Positions 7,201 through 7,681 of a stretch of DNA of 7,681 nt are shown here, one piece after another. Position 1 is the stretch's first letter; every line of letters starts with the position of its first letter. The translations under genes were made by a program, and so were the position numbers. Origin of the DNA: Gammaproteobacteria bacterium (GTDB taxonomy: Bacteria; Pseudomonadota; Gammaproteobacteria; SZUA-140). Location of the stretch: contig JALWQD010000101.1 in assembly GCA_026994735.1 (NCBI GenBank), positions 1 to 7,681 of the forward strand, read 5' to 3'. The notes under the pieces were generated by a model that worked only from the letters and a program-made list of their open reading frames with translations, ran no database searches and was not told where the DNA came from.

Positions 7201-7668
7201 ATGGCTAGAGGCGTTAACAAGGTGATCCTGGTCGGGAATCTGGGTAAGGATCCTGAAGTCCGCTACATGCCCAGTGGTGGTGCTGTCGCTAATATTACGA
7301 TTGCGACATCCGAAAACTGGAAGGATAAGCAAAGCGGCGAGCGTCAGGAACGCACCGAATGGCATAATGTTGTTTTCTTCAATCGGCTGGCAGAAATCGC
7401 TGGTGAATACTTGCGTAAAGGTTCCAAGGTTTATGTCGAAGGCAGTCTGCGGACGCGCAAGTGGCAAGACAAGAATACTGGTATGGACCGCTATACGACT
7501 GAAATTGTTGCCAGTGAGATGCAAATGCTGGATAGTCGCGGCGGCGAGGGAGGCAGCTTTGCGGGCGGCAAGCCTGCGGCCAGTCAGCCGCGTCCGGCAG
7601 CGCCGGCAGCGAAACCGGCAGAGGCCGTGGCTACGGATGTGCCTTTCGATGATGATATTCCATTCTAG
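7201..7668 (+). CDS. ssb: Single-stranded DNA-binding protein SSB
   Basis: SSB coats single-stranded DNA in replication, repair and recombination and recruits partners through its C-terminal tip. The 155-residue protein is complete, shorter than the 178 residues of E. coli SSB because of a shorter linker. The OB fold covers about 1-110 (RGVNKVILVGNLG, DPEVRYMPSGGAVANITIAT, EYLRKGSKVYVEG, RTRKWQD, DRYTTEIV). The DNA-stacking aromatics W40, W54, F60 and W88 and the tetramer-interface H55 are at the family positions. Residues 112-146 are a Gly, Ala and Pro-rich disordered linker, and the protein ends in the acidic tip DVPFDDDIPF. The gene lies 26 bp after yajR and may be co-transcribed with it. 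A weak promoter-like pair (TGGACG 7101-7106, TATGTT 7124-7129, 17 bp spacer) inside yajR could also serve it. The terminator, if any, lies beyond the window. Confidence 0.98.
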   Translation: MARGVNKVILVGNLGKDPEVRYMPSGGAVANITIATSENWKDKQSGERQERTEWHNVVFFNRLAEIAGEYLRKGSKVYVEGSLRTRKWQDKNTGMDRYTTEIVASEMQMLDSRGGEGGSFAGGKPAASQPRPAAPAAKPAEAVATDVPFDDDIPF

Positions 7669-7681
7669 GGCAGCACACTGG

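Noticed and set aside
7123..7524. 133-codon antisense frame over the yajR end and ssb
   Set aside because: It is antisense to strongly conserved SSB coding sequence and shows no motif or start signal.

Overview
The window looks like an ordinary chromosomal segment of a gammaproteobacterium. SpoT, BepA, UvrA, YajR and SSB all read as gammaproteobacterial versions: the BepA N-terminal half follows the E. coli protein closely, SSB has the E. coli-type OB fold and DDDIPF tip, and YajR has a fused C-terminal YAM domain. The order uvrA (reverse), MFS transporter (forward), ssb (forward) is, as I recall it, also found in Pseudomonas (PA4234-PA4233-PA4232). Base composition looks moderate and even, and I see no insertion sequence, phage gene, CRISPR array, tRNA or rRNA.

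Layout. Bases 1-1235 (+) hold the C-terminal 410 codons of spoT, cut by the left edge: the end of the (p)ppGpp synthetase domain, then the TGS, helical, zinc-finger-like and ACT domains. A gap of 86 bp separates its stop from the convergent stop of bepA (1322-2797, -), a periplasmic M48 metalloprotease with a TPR-like C-terminus. bepA lies directly downstream of uvrA (2794-5628, -), and the two overlap by 4 bp (ATGA), so they probably form one translationally coupled unit. A 133-bp divergent region (5629-5761) carries the putative uvrA promoter, two weak Shine-Dalgarno regions and two small inverted repeats. On the other side run yajR (5762-7174, +) and, 26 bp later, a complete ssb (7201-7668, +). 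The last 13 bp hold nothing recognisable.

How the genes relate. uvrA and ssb are DNA repair and replication genes. They flank the yajR efflux-type transporter in an arrangement that seems to be conserved rather than functional in an obvious way. bepA belongs to outer-membrane quality control (LptD/BamA assembly) and spoT to the stringent response. Both uvrA and yajR appear to start with TTG. No consensus LexA box is visible between uvrA and yajR, although uvrA and ssb share an SOS box in E. coli.

I found no convincing undescribed system. The points most worth a second look are the uvrA-bepA overlap, an inverted repeat that puts the yajR Shine-Dalgarno in its loop, and the missing consensus LexA site.
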